DNA from: Phycisphaeraceae bacterium
GTDB lineage: Bacteria; Planctomycetota; Phycisphaerae; Phycisphaerales; UBA1924
Length of the DNA stretch: 64,000 nt
Reading direction: 5' to 3'
NCBI GenBank assembly: GCA_020639235.1
Contig: JACKHC010000001.1
Location: 2,170,001 to 2,234,000 of the forward strand
Positions within the stretch are counted from its first letter, which is position 1. Every line of letters begins with the position of its first letter. Shown one piece after another: positions 18,501 to 26,929 of this stretch. The notes under the pieces were generated by a model. That model was not told the origin of the DNA. It searched no databases and worked only from the letters and a program-made list of their open reading frames with translations. Position numbers and translations under genes: made by a program.

Positions 18501-18984
18501 GCTGCGGAATGAGCCCACAGCGGAGCCGAGCCAGACCACGATCGACATCGGCGCCACGGGCGGGGTGCCCAAGGTGTACATCCCTTCCGATGCGCGCCGG
18601 CTCGAAGCGTATCGGCGGGTCGCGACGGCACGCACGCCGGAAGAGTTGGCCGCGGTCGGCGAGGCGCTTCGACAAGCGTACGGCGAGATGCCTCGTGCCA
18701 CGGCGACGCTTATCGAGTTGGCCCAGTTGCGGCTGGCGGCATATGCCTTGCGGGTGCGTTCGATCTCGGTCCATGAGCAGGATGTCGTAATCAGGGCGGA
18801 AGAACCGTCAATGATCGAGTCGGCTCTGAAGGGCGCGAACGGAAGCGTGCGGACGCTTCCATCGAGGGGTATGGATGAGCCGCACGAGGTGTTCTTCAGG
18901 CCCCCCCCCCAGTTCATGGAGCCGGGCACGCTCTTGACTGTGCTACGCCGGCGGTTTGCCGATGCGGCTTACTCGTCGGGCTGA
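15598..18984 (+). CDS. mfd: Transcription-repair coupling factor Mfd
   Basis: Mfd displaces RNA polymerase stalled at DNA lesions and recruits UvrA. The 1128-residue product has the full domain order: UvrB-homology region (about 20-330), the CarD-like RNA polymerase interaction domain (about 435-520, GDLVVHAEHGIGRFVGL), a RecG-like translocase with Walker A GDVGFGKT (611-618), DEEQRFG (712-718) and TPIPRTL, and the C-terminal TRCF domain. ATG 15598 is preferred; a GTG at 15511 overlapping the HhH gene would add 29 basic residues without family likeness. A run of ten C (18901-18910) lies near the 3' end, and the last 16 bases overlap the convergent membrane-protein gene. Confidence 0.96.
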   Translation: MLRPPGPSATGQTPVRLLTGSASVRALAERVRGGRDLSVIGASGSSTTMVVAAIHALVERPMVLVVAHLDDADHALDELAGLGVESVRVAALEYVPGESRLSLDLAAERLSVLAAMANGRRPGVVVCPIHALMQAAPRPEVLGMLTRRLEPGSVAGGQEGLVRWMGDAGFRRVEAVEEPGDFAVRGGIIDIFPAGAMAAAGGADASASSHPIRLDFFGDEVESVHEIDVDSMASDRRLASVDIVGPSAANPAHERDCVPLMAYLAPGSIVILAETPEIIEQGRGYYERVPSGVGVVGPPTVMKGLREGSHAFVEINQLTSTLTSEPLHLPVLPLPDFARDITEAIAELGEMAASRATLVACQNQGEMDRLHELLEPIAKGHRPSVAIRFVHRGFLWGDDDDPDRAAIVPYHELVHRFHARRRTNTGVRARSASDAFLGFSPGDLVVHAEHGIGRFVGLNTIATRTPKRTATQRAEALLEGKSADDTTPAEYLTLEFAGRSKLHVPVTQVDLVQRYIGSGKTAPKLSTLGGKRWRSQKDQVRESVRDLAAEMLRIQAAREHMPGIRFPNDTPWQREFEAEFPYQETDDQLAALGEIKRDMSESQPMDRLLCGDVGFGKTELAIRAAFKAAEFGKQAAILVPTTLLAEQHERTFKGRFADYPFTVESLSRFKTAKEQNDILKRVRLGQVDILIGTHRLLSKDVKFADLGLVVIDEEQRFGVEHKQSLLRLRMTADVLTLSATPIPRTLHMAMLGLRDISSLATPPVDRRAVVTEVVPYNKKRIEAAIRREMARDGQIFFVHNRVHNIKSVADDLHRLVPEARIVIGHGQMPDGELEDVMRMFVRREADILVATTIIESGIDIPSANTMFIDNADHFGLAELHQLRGRVGRYKHRAYCYLLLPDDRQVNDVARKRLKAIEEFSMLGAGFRIATRDLEIRGSGNLLGAEQSGHIAVVGYDMYCRLLEQAARELRNEPTAEPSQTTIDIGATGGVPKVYIPSDARRLEAYRRVATARTPEELAAVGEALRQAYGEMPRATATLIELAQLRLAAYALRVRSISVHEQDVVIRAEEPSMIESALKGANGSVRTLPSRGMDEPHEVFFRPPPQFMEPGTLLTVLRRRFADAAYSSG

Positions 18985-20102
18985 TCGGTCTCGGCAGGTG
19001 CCTCTTCGCCCAGTTCGGGCATGACGGGCTCTCGGCGGCCGGCCTCCATCCAAAGGTCGCGCGGGTCCTGATCGTCGCAGACGCGACGGAGCGCCAGGTA
19101 CATGAGCGTCGCGCCGGTGGAAACGTACGAGAGCAACCAACCCGAAACGATGAGTTCAAAGAACCAGCGCCAGAGCGTGAGAACGCGGTCGGTGATCGTG
19201 CCTGACTTGTGCAGTTCGGCGACGCGCTCGTCGCTGAGCCATTGTTGAGCGGATGCGGCCGCGAACTCGAATCCGCCGATAAAGATGTAACGCACGATCC
19301 AGAGCGCGACGAGGCCGACCCCGACAATAATGGCAAGATACAGCAACGTGTGCCCGACGCGCTTGAAGATGTACGCGGCGCAGCGTTGCATGGCGTCGAC
19401 CGCGTCGGTGCTCTCGCAGACGACGGCGGGCGCGAGCATCCAACCGCCGAGTGAGAGCGCGAACCAGACGCCCATGGCTATGACGCCAACGACCGCGGCG
19501 ACGCCGAAGAGTGCCGTGCCGAATATGGCGACACCGTTCAATGAAAGCAGGACCTTGCCGAACGCGCCGAGTGCAAGCATCGCGCCGATGAGGAATCCGA
19601 TCGGGATCAGGTGGGCCAGGAGCAGCGATTTCCAGCGAGCGAGGGAGAAACGGACGGCGTGGCGTGTGCTCATGTCCGCGTCGGCGGCGATATCGACCGC
19701 CACCATGCGCGCCATCGCGCCGCTGGCGAGGGCGAAGACACATGCCAGGGCGGCGATGAGGAACAGCGACGCGGGCTCCAGTCGGAACACATCCTGGAGG
19801 TCGTTGAAGTCGGGGAGGGAGAGTCCGGAGATTGCTCTCGATGGCGTGGGGAACACGCCGAAGAGCCAGAATCGCCATTGGATCAGCATGCCATCGAATC
19901 GCGCCGAAGGGTTGTCGACCAGCGCTCGATGGATGGTGTCGAAGAGGCGTCCGGCACCGAGCATGACGAGGCACGCCATCATGCCGATGATGACTCGCCC
20001 GGGGTGGACGCTCATGCCGCCCGCTCGGAGGAGCAGAGGCCAGACACGCGTGGCCTCGCGCGGGACAAGTCTCATGGATGAGTCGCTGGGCAGATCGTTC
20101 AT
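18969..20102 (-). CDS. Multi-pass membrane protein of unknown function
   Basis: A 377-residue protein with about six hydrophobic segments: near 35-55 (VIIGMMACLVMLGAG), 110-135 (LFLIAALACVFALASGAM), 165-185, 190-225 (two close segments), 250-280 (LLYLAIIVGVGLVALW) and 320-345. The C-terminal tail is acidic (EEAPAETDQPDE). I do not recognise a named family; similar multi-pass proteins are common in planctomycetes (from memory). It is convergent with mfd, whose end it overlaps by 16 bases, and is followed by a 34-base gap before coaC on the same strand reading toward it, so it may be the last gene of the rpoZ-coaC transcript. Confidence 0.8.
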   Translation of the reverse strand: MNDLPSDSSMRLVPREATRVWPLLLRAGGMSVHPGRVIIGMMACLVMLGAGRLFDTIHRALVDNPSARFDGMLIQWRFWLFGVFPTPSRAISGLSLPDFNDLQDVFRLEPASLFLIAALACVFALASGAMARMVAVDIAADADMSTRHAVRFSLARWKSLLLAHLIPIGFLIGAMLALGAFGKVLLSLNGVAIFGTALFGVAAVVGVIAMGVWFALSLGGWMLAPAVVCESTDAVDAMQRCAAYIFKRVGHTLLYLAIIVGVGLVALWIVRYIFIGGFEFAAASAQQWLSDERVAELHKSGTITDRVLTLWRWFFELIVSGWLLSYVSTGATLMYLALRRVCDDQDPRDLWMEAGRREPVMPELGEEAPAETDQPDE

Positions 20103-20136
20103 GCGAAGGGCCCGATGCTACCAGAGTGCGTCGGCG

Positions 20137-20727
20137 CTATCGCCCTTTGGAGAGGGCCGAAATGATCGCTTGAAGCAGGTCCTCGGGCTCCGCCATCCGT
20201 CCCGGCCCGACGGCACGGCAGGCCTGCCAGCCCTCGGCGGGGCCGACGAGTTCGAATCCGTCGCGTTTGAGCGTCTCGACATTCCGCCTGGTCGCGGGCT
20301 GGGCCCACATGGTCTCGTTCATCGCGGGGGCCAGAAGGACGGGGGTCGAGGTGCGGTCGATCGCGCTGAGGATGAGACAGACGATGTCGTCGGTGATGCC
20401 CGATGCGAGTTTGGCCATGCAGTCCATGGTGCAGGGCGCGACGATCGCGATGTCGGCGGCCCGAGCGCTCGAGATGTGCTGAGGGTCCTTGGACTCGATG
20501 TGCTCCCAGGCGCTGGTGTAGACGGGGTTGGCTGAGAGCGCCTGAAATGTGATGGGGCCGACGAACCGGGTCGCGGAGGGCGTCATGCAGACGGTGACCT
20601 GCGCGCCGGACTGCGCGAGGTGGCTCACCAGTGTGCAGGTTTTGTACGCGGCGATGCCACCCGTGACGCCGACGACCACGCGTTTGCCCTGGAGTTCGGA
20701 TGTGGGGCCACCGCTTGCGGCGGTCAC
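20137..20727 (-). CDS. coaC: Phosphopantothenoylcysteine decarboxylase (CoaC-type flavoprotein)
   Basis: CoaC decarboxylates phosphopantothenoylcysteine to phosphopantetheine in coenzyme A synthesis, using FMN. From GTG 20727 (GGAG 8-11 bases upstream, four bases after the rpoZ stop) it has 196 residues; a longer frame would overlap rpoZ. Landmarks are GVTGGIAAYK at the N-terminus, the probable catalytic His in QHISSARAADIAIVAP, LLAPAMNETMW, and the mobile-flap Cys in QACRAVGPGRMAEP. Two differences from consensus are seen: CTMD where most members have the Asn-containing PASAN motif, and Arg for Gly after the flap Cys. It is monofunctional; the CoaB ligase half of E. coli Dfp is absent and must be encoded elsewhere. 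Confidence 0.85.
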   Translation of the reverse strand: MTAASGGPTSELQGKRVVVGVTGGIAAYKTCTLVSHLAQSGAQVTVCMTPSATRFVGPITFQALSANPVYTSAWEHIESKDPQHISSARAADIAIVAPCTMDCMAKLASGITDDIVCLILSAIDRTSTPVLLAPAMNETMWAQPATRRNVETLKRDGFELVGPAEGWQACRAVGPGRMAEPEDLLQAIISALSKGR

Positions 20728-20731
20728 GCGA

Positions 20732-20971
20732 TCACTCCGTGCCCGTGTTGACCGTGAGCAGGCCGGGCATCTGTTCGCCGAGCGCACCGATCTCGATTTT
20801 CTCGTGGAGGATCTCTTCGATCACAACCTCAAGATCGGAACGGCCGTTGCGTTCAACGAGCGGGCGGGCGCCATCGAGCAGTTCGCGGAGGCGATGCTGG
20901 ATGAGCGCGCACAGTTTGAATCGGCCGCCCGCCTTGTTGACGATCTCCTCGCCTTTGAGCGCTTCGATCAT
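20732..20971 (-). CDS. rpoZ: RNA polymerase omega subunit
   Basis: The omega subunit helps assemble RNA polymerase by clamping the beta-prime subunit. The 79-residue product has the conserved core EALKGEEIVNKAGGRFKLC followed by ALIQHRLRELLDGARP, as in omega/RPB6. ATG 20971 is preceded by AGGAG ten bases upstream. It is followed after four bases by coaC, the same order (rpoZ then dfp/coaBC) that is widespread in bacteria, which supports both calls. A divergent promoter region shared with the DUF3553-like gene lies upstream. Confidence 0.92.
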   Translation of the reverse strand: MIEALKGEEIVNKAGGRFKLCALIQHRLRELLDGARPLVERNGRSDLEVVIEEILHEKIEIGALGEQMPGLLTVNTGTE

Positions 20972-21001
20972 CGCGCGTCTTCTCCTGTTGGCAATCGTGT
21001 G

Positions 21002-21007
21002 TATAAT
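21002..21007 (+). promoter_or_regulatory. Candidate -10 (TATAAT) in the rpoZ / DUF3553 divergent region
   Basis: A perfect TATAAT lies in GTGTATAATGC between two divergent genes; the reverse strand reads GCATTATACAC, which offers TATACA for rpoZ. No good -35 is seen at the right distance for either direction, so this is a -10 call only. Confidence 0.4.
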
Positions 21008-21146
21008 GCTCGTGCGCGGGTCGGTGCCGGAGTGCCTCCCGGGGAGACGGGAACCGTCCGACCGCGAACCGAGAATAGTACCACGAACCTGCCAGCCTGA
21101 TCAAGGGGCCCGGGCGGTGTTCTGAGCCAGAGGCAGCAACCCAGGA

Positions 21147-21782
21147 ATGCCAAGCAAAGTGAGCACCGATTTCAAGTTCGGAGACCGTGTGGTTCATGCC
21201 TCGCGCCCGGAATGGGGACAAGGCGTCGTAACCTCCGCGGCGGTTGATACCGTGGACGGCAAGTCCTGCCAGCGCCTGACGATTCGCTTCGATCGGGCGG
21301 GCCTCAAGACGCTCTCGACCGCGCTTGCGAGCCTCCGCCCCGCCGAGGCGACCGATGCGACGCCGGCCGCGGCCGACGGCCCGACCGCGGCGGAGCAACT
21401 GACGGCGACGGGATGGCTCGATCGTCTGGGTGCGGAGTCGCCCGAGGTGATCATGGCTCGGCTGCCCGAGAGCGCGACGGATCCCTTCGCCACGCTCGTC
21501 CGGCGGCTCGAAGCGACAATCAAGCTGTATCGGTTTACCCCAACCGGCGGCTCCTTGCTCGACTGGGCGGCGGCCCAGACCGGGCTGGCCGATCCGCTCA
21601 CCGTCTTCAATCGCCACGAGTTGGAACAGTTCTTTGCGCGATTCGCCAGCGCGCGAGATAATCATCTGCGCCAACTCGCGGAGGAAGTCCGGCGCAAGGA
21701 CCCGGACGCGTACTCGCGGGTGATGGCGCAGGCGTCACAAGCGGTACAATCGGCGTTGCGGGGCAGGGGGAACGGGCGTTAG
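21147..21782 (+). CDS. DUF3553-like protein
   Basis: A 211-residue soluble protein. Residues 8-65 (FGDRVVHASRPEWGQGVVTS and the beta strands after it) resemble DUF3553, a small beta-barrel domain that is distantly similar to the CarD/Tudor RNA polymerase-binding fold. The rest (about 75-210) is mostly helical, with Ala-rich spacers and no motif I recognise. It is divergent from rpoZ across 175 bases containing a TATAAT. A role in transcription is conceivable from fold and position but is not demonstrated. The ATG at 21147 follows a weak GAGG 14 bases upstream. Confidence 0.7.
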   Translation: MPSKVSTDFKFGDRVVHASRPEWGQGVVTSAAVDTVDGKSCQRLTIRFDRAGLKTLSTALASLRPAEATDATPAAADGPTAAEQLTATGWLDRLGAESPEVIMARLPESATDPFATLVRRLEATIKLYRFTPTGGSLLDWAAAQTGLADPLTVFNRHELEQFFARFASARDNHLRQLAEEVRRKDPDAYSRVMAQASQAVQSALRGRGNGR

Positions 21783-21978
21783 AGCGCTCCCCCGGATGCG
21801 GGCAGAGCTGGGGGGCTTGGTGACCTCACAACTGGACCAACGCGCGCAAGCCGCCTGCATAAGCCGCAATCGAGCGTGGCGGGGCGATGATCGCGTGACA
21901 CGCGTCGGGGAGCGTGCATGTTGACCTCCGTGATTCGGCGGCCCGACCGCCAGAAAAACCAAGACACGGAGAGAGACC

Positions 21979-22260
21979 ATGGACGAGCGTGAGTTCCAGC
22001 AGAAGCTTTCAGACCTCATCGAGCAGATCGATCGGCTCCCTGCTGAGCAGAAGGGCCGGCTTCATAAGTTGGCGGAGGAGACCAAGACTCGCCACGAGAA
22101 GATTCGTCAGACCGTCAAGGGGCTGCAGGACTCGCTGGACCACCTCCGGCTCAGCGTCAAGTACCTGGTGTTCGACCTTGAAGCGACGCGGCGTGAGAAC
22201 CAGTACCTACGCAAAATGATTGCGCAGCAGGACACGCCGCCGGGCGAAGGCGCTGACTGA
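21979..22260 (+). CDS. Small coiled-coil protein of unknown function
   Basis: A 93-residue protein that is almost entirely helical and charged, with heptad-like spacing from about 5 to 80 (QKLSDLIEQIDRLPAEQKGR, later VKYLVFDLEATRRENQYLRK). It has no Cys and no signal peptide. The ATG follows GGAGAG at a good distance (CACGGAGAGAGACC before ATG). The size, composition and clean Shine-Dalgarno make it a real gene, but no function can be read from it. The 196 bases before it hold no recognisable feature beyond the ribosome-binding site. Confidence 0.75.
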   Translation: MDEREFQQKLSDLIEQIDRLPAEQKGRLHKLAEETKTRHEKIRQTVKGLQDSLDHLRLSVKYLVFDLEATRRENQYLRKMIAQQDTPPGEGAD

Positions 22261-22284
22261 GCTCCGGGGACCTGGCAAGGGGTA

Positions 22285-22650
22285 TCAGGGCTCGACGAGG
22301 ACGACCGCGTCGCCGCCCTTCTCGCCACCGGAGTCCGGGGTCAGCAGGTTGAGGGCCCCCGAAGTCGGGTTGTATTGGAGTTGATACCCATCGGGCATCG
22401 TGACTTCCTCGCTATTAACGAAGAGCGTCTTGTCGATCGTCGCGGGCCAGGTGCCGTAGCGCTGGTAATACAGGTCGAGCGTTTTGCGGACCATCGCGAA
22501 CGAGGAGTCGGCGGCTGCGGCGCTGGCCTTCTCGATGTGCTGGCCCAATAACGGGATCACGACTGACGCGAGGATGGCGATAATTGTCACGGTGATCATG
22601 ACATCGAGGAGCGTGAACCCGGTTCGCCTGACACCCATTACTCGCATCAT
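22285..22650 (-). CDS. Type II secretion / pseudopilin-type protein
   Basis: A short pseudopilin of about 121 residues. The prepilin peptidase motif is RRTGFTLLDVMITVTIIAIL: cleavage after Gly, then the N-methylated Phe, but with Asp rather than the usual Glu at position 5 of the mature protein. The soluble part has YYQRYGTWPATIDKT and ends in GGEKGGDAVVLVEP, resembling GspG-like proteins. The start is uncertain: Met codons at 22671, 22650, 22647 and 22638 are all possible; 22650 is chosen because a GTGAGG precedes it. It stands alone, between the coiled-coil gene and the aminotransferase, without other secretion genes. Confidence 0.8.
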   Translation of the reverse strand: MMRVMGVRRTGFTLLDVMITVTIIAILASVVIPLLGQHIEKASAAAADSSFAMVRKTLDLYYQRYGTWPATIDKTLFVNSEEVTMPDGYQLQYNPTSGALNLLTPDSGGEKGGDAVVLVEP

Positions 22651-22736
22651 GCGCGCCCTCACCCGCCGCATCGGGGCGACGGCATTAGGTGATCGGCACC
22701 CTGCGAGCACGCCTTGAGTCATCCTACCCGTGTAGG

Positions 22737-23894
22737 CTACTCCCGGGAAAAGGTCTCCCGTGTGATCATCAGTTCCAGGGTCTGGGCCGCAAAGTCCGTA
22801 TCGCGGGGGGACATGTCGGTATAGAACGGGAGCGCGATGGTTCGCTGGCTTGCGGACTCCGCGATGGGGAATGAGCCCTCGTGGGTGCCGAAGCGTTCCC
22901 GATAACACGGCTGGAGATGGATGCATGGGAAATACGCGGAGCATCCGACATCGTGGCGACGCATGCCATCGAGGATACGGTCCCTCTCAACGGAGGAATA
23001 CCCCGAGCGTAGTCGGACGACGAAAACGAACCAGCTCATAAGCGTCTCGGGCTCCACGGTGGGCACGAGGAGTTCGGGATTACCCATCAGGCGTTCGATA
23101 TATCGCGAGGCGACCTGCTGTCGGCGTTCGATGATGGCATCGAGGCGGCGGATCTGCGATAGCCCAAGCGCCGCATTGATCTCGGACATCCGGTAGTTGA
23201 ATCCGATCAGTTCGTGGTGGAGCCAGTTTCCCGCATTTCCGGCGGTACCGGACGGCGCGCGTCCCTGATTCCGTAGGGCGCGGCATACATCGGCGACGCG
23301 ATCATCGTTCGTGACAACCATGCCTCCCTCACCGGTCGTGATCTGCTTGTTTGGGTAAAAGCCGAAGACCGCCGAGTGCCCGAACGACCCGATCGCTCGA
23401 TCTCTCCACCTCCCGCCGAGCCCTTCGCAGCTGTCCTCGATGAGTTTGAGATCGTGCCTGTCGGCGATCGCGCGATAGGTAGCCATGTGCGCCGGGCTAC
23501 CGAATACCTCGACTGCGAGGATCGCCTTTGTTCTCGGCGTGATGGCGGCCTCGATGAGGTCGGGGTCCATGTTCAGCGACTTGGGCTCGATGTCCACGAA
23601 TACGGGGGTGGCGCCGACGTAGACAATGCAGTTGCTCGATGCGATGAAACTGAATGGCGTGGTGATCACCTCGTCGCCGGGGCCGATGCCGTGCGCGAGG
23701 AGCGCCATATGAAGACCCGCGGTGCCGGAGGAACACCCGATGGCGTGGCGACGCCCGACCAGTTCCGCGAACTCGCTCTCGAACTGCTCGATCATCGGGC
23801 CGATCGAGAGCCGACCGGAACGGAGCACCTGCATGACGGCACGCTGATCGTCCTCGTTGATCTCGGGCCGGCTCAGCGGAATCTCTTCAATCAT
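22737..23894 (-). CDS. DegT/DnrJ/EryC1/StrS family PLP-dependent sugar aminotransferase
   Basis: These enzymes transaminate keto-sugars bound to nucleotides, giving amino sugars for surface polysaccharides or glycoproteins. The 385-residue protein has the family marks: LSRPEINEDDQRAVMQVLRS at the start, the cofactor pocket GCSSGTAGLHMAL, EDSCEGLGG with the PLP-ring Asp, and FGFYPNKQITTGEGG whose Lys should form the Schiff base; then FNYRMSEINAALGLSQ. GGAGA eight bases before ATG 23894 supports the start. No other sugar-modifying gene adjoins it, so the substrate cannot be assigned. Confidence 0.93.
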   Translation of the reverse strand: MIEEIPLSRPEINEDDQRAVMQVLRSGRLSIGPMIEQFESEFAELVGRRHAIGCSSGTAGLHMALLAHGIGPGDEVITTPFSFIASSNCIVYVGATPVFVDIEPKSLNMDPDLIEAAITPRTKAILAVEVFGSPAHMATYRAIADRHDLKLIEDSCEGLGGRWRDRAIGSFGHSAVFGFYPNKQITTGEGGMVVTNDDRVADVCRALRNQGRAPSGTAGNAGNWLHHELIGFNYRMSEINAALGLSQIRRLDAIIERRQQVASRYIERLMGNPELLVPTVEPETLMSWFVFVVRLRSGYSSVERDRILDGMRRHDVGCSAYFPCIHLQPCYRERFGTHEGSFPIAESASQRTIALPFYTDMSPRDTDFAAQTLELMITRETFSRE

Positions 23895-24001
23895 CCGTTT
23901 GTCTCCAAAGAGGCGGACTCAAGCCGCCCGGGCGCATCTGTCATCGGCTGATTGGAACTGCCGGCTGGACCCGCCCGTAGGCAAGAATCTCGATCGGCCG
24001 A

Positions 24002-25468
24002 TCACGGTGCGGCGAGGATCTGGGCGAGGGCCTTTCGCTCCTCGCCCATCCGGAGGAGCGCCTCCCAGGCGGCTACGGCGCGCGCGGGTCTCGAGAGCGA
24101 CCCGATGCCGAGCGCTGTGCGTTCGAGCCGATCCGCTCTGACGGACTCGTTGCCGGCCGCGGCGGCGACAACCTGCGCGAGCGATGTCAACCCAGAGTCG
24201 GGCCAGGTCAGTTGATCGAACTCCGAAGCGCACTCGACCATCCCGGCGCGGACGATCGCGGACAGCGTGATCCGGGCGACCCGCGAGTCGGCGAGCATGG
24301 AGGCATTCCGTGCCAACTGACAGAGGGCGCTCGGGTCATCTTCGAGCATGCCGTCTGCGAGCATTCGCAGCACGAGCGAGTCTGAGCGCATCCCGTCGAT
24401 CGGCGACTCGATGAGGGCGCGCCGGAGTTCCAGGCGCTTCTCGAGGTCGAGGTACTCGATCGATGAGACCATCCACTCGATTCCCGGCGCATACCCGGAC
24501 TTCCAGAGTTCGAGCCCTTTCTCGCGCTCGCCCTTTCCGGTCCTGAATGCGAGTGCGGCGCCCCCCATCGCCGAGATCACCGGGTTTCCGGATGATGCGA
24601 CGGCACGGAGCGTGTCCTCCGGTGCGGTCCGCCAAGCGGATACCGCCGAGAGGGCGAGGCGGATCTGATCGACGAGGCCTTCGGCGCCCTGCCACGCGCG
24701 GTTCCACGGTTCGGCGCCCCGCTCGGGTGCGACGACCAACATCGTGGCCAGCGCATCGGACCGCGTCATCATGTCGATTCCTTGCGTCTCCAGAACGAGT
24801 TGTACGAACGGAGCGGCGCCGGTCAGTTGCTCACGCCTGATGAAATCCAGGAGATAGGCCACGCCGAGCGAGTCGGTAGCGATGGCCTTCTCGCGAAGTC
24901 GGGCCATGAGGGACTCGGGATCGACCGGCTTGCCTAGGTCCATCAATACGAGCGACGCGATCACGCCGACCGCGGGTGACTCATTCGTGGAGAGTTCCTC
25001 CAGTCGCGAAACCATCGACGGATCTTCGGCCTTGCGGATGTGCGAACGCAGAAGGACCTCGAGTTCCTCTTTGATGCCGGGCCACGCGATGATTTCCTGG
25101 ATCTGATCGTCGGAGAGCAGCCCGTCGCGCAGTGTGCGGACAATCATCAAGGTCTGTTCCTCGGGGCTTGCAACACGCGAGATCATCGAAGTGGTCGCGC
25201 TGGCGTTGTCGCTCGACTCCGCCAACGCGAGAACCCCCTGGACGCGCCCGATCATGTCGTCACCCACAGCGAGTTCGGAGAAGAGGGGGCGGAGCCGGTC
25301 GTCCTTGAGTGCGCGGAGCGCCCCCAGAACCTGCTCTCGATCCGCCGCACCGGGGGCGATGAGGCGCCGGAGTTCCTGGGCGAGTTCATCAACACCCGCC
25401 GACGCTCTAGAGGCGACGGCGCCCACAACGACAATAGCGACCAACGCGATGGCATGGAGTCTTGGCAC
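24002..25468 (-). CDS. Exported helical-repeat (HEAT-like) protein
   Basis: A 488-residue protein starting with a clear Sec signal peptide (MPRLHAIALVAIVVVGAVAS, cleavage after ASA near residue 24). The rest is a series of Ala/Leu-rich helix pairs of the HEAT type, for example LGALRALKDDRLRPLFSELA and later ASLVLMDLG. Such solenoids bind other proteins; no catalytic motif is seen. It begins with GTG at 25468, 27 bases after the dnaA stop. A TAGAAT hexamer lies just six bases before the GTG and there is no good Shine-Dalgarno, so it may be expressed from its own leaderless transcript. Confidence 0.75.
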   Translation of the reverse strand: MPRLHAIALVAIVVVGAVASRASAGVDELAQELRRLIAPGAADREQVLGALRALKDDRLRPLFSELAVGDDMIGRVQGVLALAESSDNASATTSMISRVASPEEQTLMIVRTLRDGLLSDDQIQEIIAWPGIKEELEVLLRSHIRKAEDPSMVSRLEELSTNESPAVGVIASLVLMDLGKPVDPESLMARLREKAIATDSLGVAYLLDFIRREQLTGAAPFVQLVLETQGIDMMTRSDALATMLVVAPERGAEPWNRAWQGAEGLVDQIRLALSAVSAWRTAPEDTLRAVASSGNPVISAMGGAALAFRTGKGEREKGLELWKSGYAPGIEWMVSSIEYLDLEKRLELRRALIESPIDGMRSDSLVLRMLADGMLEDDPSALCQLARNASMLADSRVARITLSAIVRAGMVECASEFDQLTWPDSGLTSLAQVVAAAAGNESVRADRLERTALGIGSLSRPARAVAAWEALLRMGEERKALAQILAAP

Positions 25469-25495
25469 AGCGTGATTCTAGACGATCTGCTGCGC

Positions 25496-26929
25496 TCAAT
25501 CGCCCTGGCCTACTTCTCGGCGAATGCGGTCACAGAGGTCCGGAACGGTGACAGCTTCGAAGTCCGGGCCGCAGTTCAAGGGAGCATCGGCGATCAGATC
25601 GGTCTCGATGCGCCGGCAGGCCGTGGCAACGGTGGAGTGATTGCGGCGCCCCAGAGCCCTAGCGATCTCTGGGAAACTCAGCGTCGTGACCTGCCGCATC
25701 ATGTACGCCGAGACACCCCGAGCGACCACCACCCGGCGGTGACGCCCGTTTCCGAGAACCTCGGAGGGCTGCACACCGAGCTCGCGGCAGACGACCTCGA
25801 GGATCCGGGACGCGGGGCATGGGCGGCGTGGCTGGCCGACTCGAAGCCCCCGGATCGCTTGCCGGATGATGGACTCATCGAGGGTCTGTGATACGCCGCC
25901 GTCGAGACGTTGGATGGCGTGGGCTCGCGCGAGCACGCCCTCGATGTCGCGGACGGTGTCGACCTTGAGGCGCGCGATCATACTCAGCGCGCCGCGCGTC
26001 ATGAGGATGTTGCGTCGATGAGCCAGAGACTGCACGATGCGCTCGCGCATGGACTCATCGGGCGACTCGACACGTACAACCATCCCGCCGATGAATCTGG
26101 AAACAAGCCGGCCGCCGAGATTCTCGAGTCGCGTCGGATGCTCGTCACTGGCGATGGCGACCCGGCCGCCCTCGAGATCGAGCGCATCGATGGTGTGAAG
26201 CAGTTCTGCGGAGGACCCCTTCTTGCCGCATAGGAACTGCATGTCGTCGAGGCACAGCAGGTCGACACCCCGGTAGCGGGTTCTGAATGAGGCGACGGAT
26301 CCGGATCGGACCGAGTCGACGAAGTCGGTGACGAACTGCTCTCCTGTGACGTAACGGACCACCGCGCCGGGGTGGCGTTGGCGGTGCAGTTCGGCAAGGC
26401 CCTGGAGGAGGTGGGTCTTGCCGAGGCCGCTGGCGCCGTGCAGGACAAGCGCCCTGTACCCGGCGGGTGTGTCCGTATCGATCAGTCCCATCGCCGCGGA
26501 ATACGCGAGTTCATTGCTCTGGCCGACGACGAAGTCTTCGAGTGTGTGACGGAGCGGGCGTGGGGAGGCGCCCTGCACGACTGGCGGTGCCGCAGGTGGC
26601 GTCGAGGCCGCAGAGGCTGCGGCCCGATCTACGGCCGCGGCGTTCCTGGCGGCATCGGCAAACGCGCCCGGATCGACGAGAAAGTCGATGTTGACCGAGG
26701 GCTCTCCGAGTGCCGCGCACGCGGCGCGCGCGATCGGATCGCCGAACTTCCGGCCGAGCATTTTCTTGTGGAACTGCGTGGGAACTTCGATCGTGACCGT
26801 GCGGCCGTCATACTTGAGACGCGCGGTCGATTGGAAGTGCTTCTCGTATGTCTCGGTGCCGACAAGGTCGGCGAAGTTGCTTCGGATGGCATCGGTGAGG
26901 GTCAGTTCGTTTGCGGGAAGTGCTGACAA
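25496..26929 (-). CDS. dnaA: Chromosomal replication initiator DnaA
   Basis: DnaA opens the replication origin after binding DnaA boxes. The 477-residue protein has domain I (about 8-85), an Ala/Pro-rich linker (about 95-120), the AAA+ domain III with Walker A GASGLGKT (165-172) and Walker B LLCLDD (224-229), and domain IV at about 370-470 with the helix-turn-helix signature VARGVSAYMMRQ and GRRNHSTV. The start is TTG 26929, supported by GGAGGG nine bases upstream. It lacks the usual dnaN and rpmH neighbours. Domain IV departs somewhat from the common MYLARELT sequence, so a DnaA paralogue cannot be excluded, but it is the only candidate here. Confidence 0.87.
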   Translation of the reverse strand: MSALPANELTLTDAIRSNFADLVGTETYEKHFQSTARLKYDGRTVTIEVPTQFHKKMLGRKFGDPIARAACAALGEPSVNIDFLVDPGAFADAARNAAAVDRAAASAASTPPAAPPVVQGASPRPLRHTLEDFVVGQSNELAYSAAMGLIDTDTPAGYRALVLHGASGLGKTHLLQGLAELHRQRHPGAVVRYVTGEQFVTDFVDSVRSGSVASFRTRYRGVDLLCLDDMQFLCGKKGSSAELLHTIDALDLEGGRVAIASDEHPTRLENLGGRLVSRFIGGMVVRVESPDESMRERIVQSLAHRRNILMTRGALSMIARLKVDTVRDIEGVLARAHAIQRLDGGVSQTLDESIIRQAIRGLRVGQPRRPCPASRILEVVCRELGVQPSEVLGNGRHRRVVVARGVSAYMMRQVTTLSFPEIARALGRRNHSTVATACRRIETDLIADAPLNCGPDFEAVTVPDLCDRIRREVGQGD

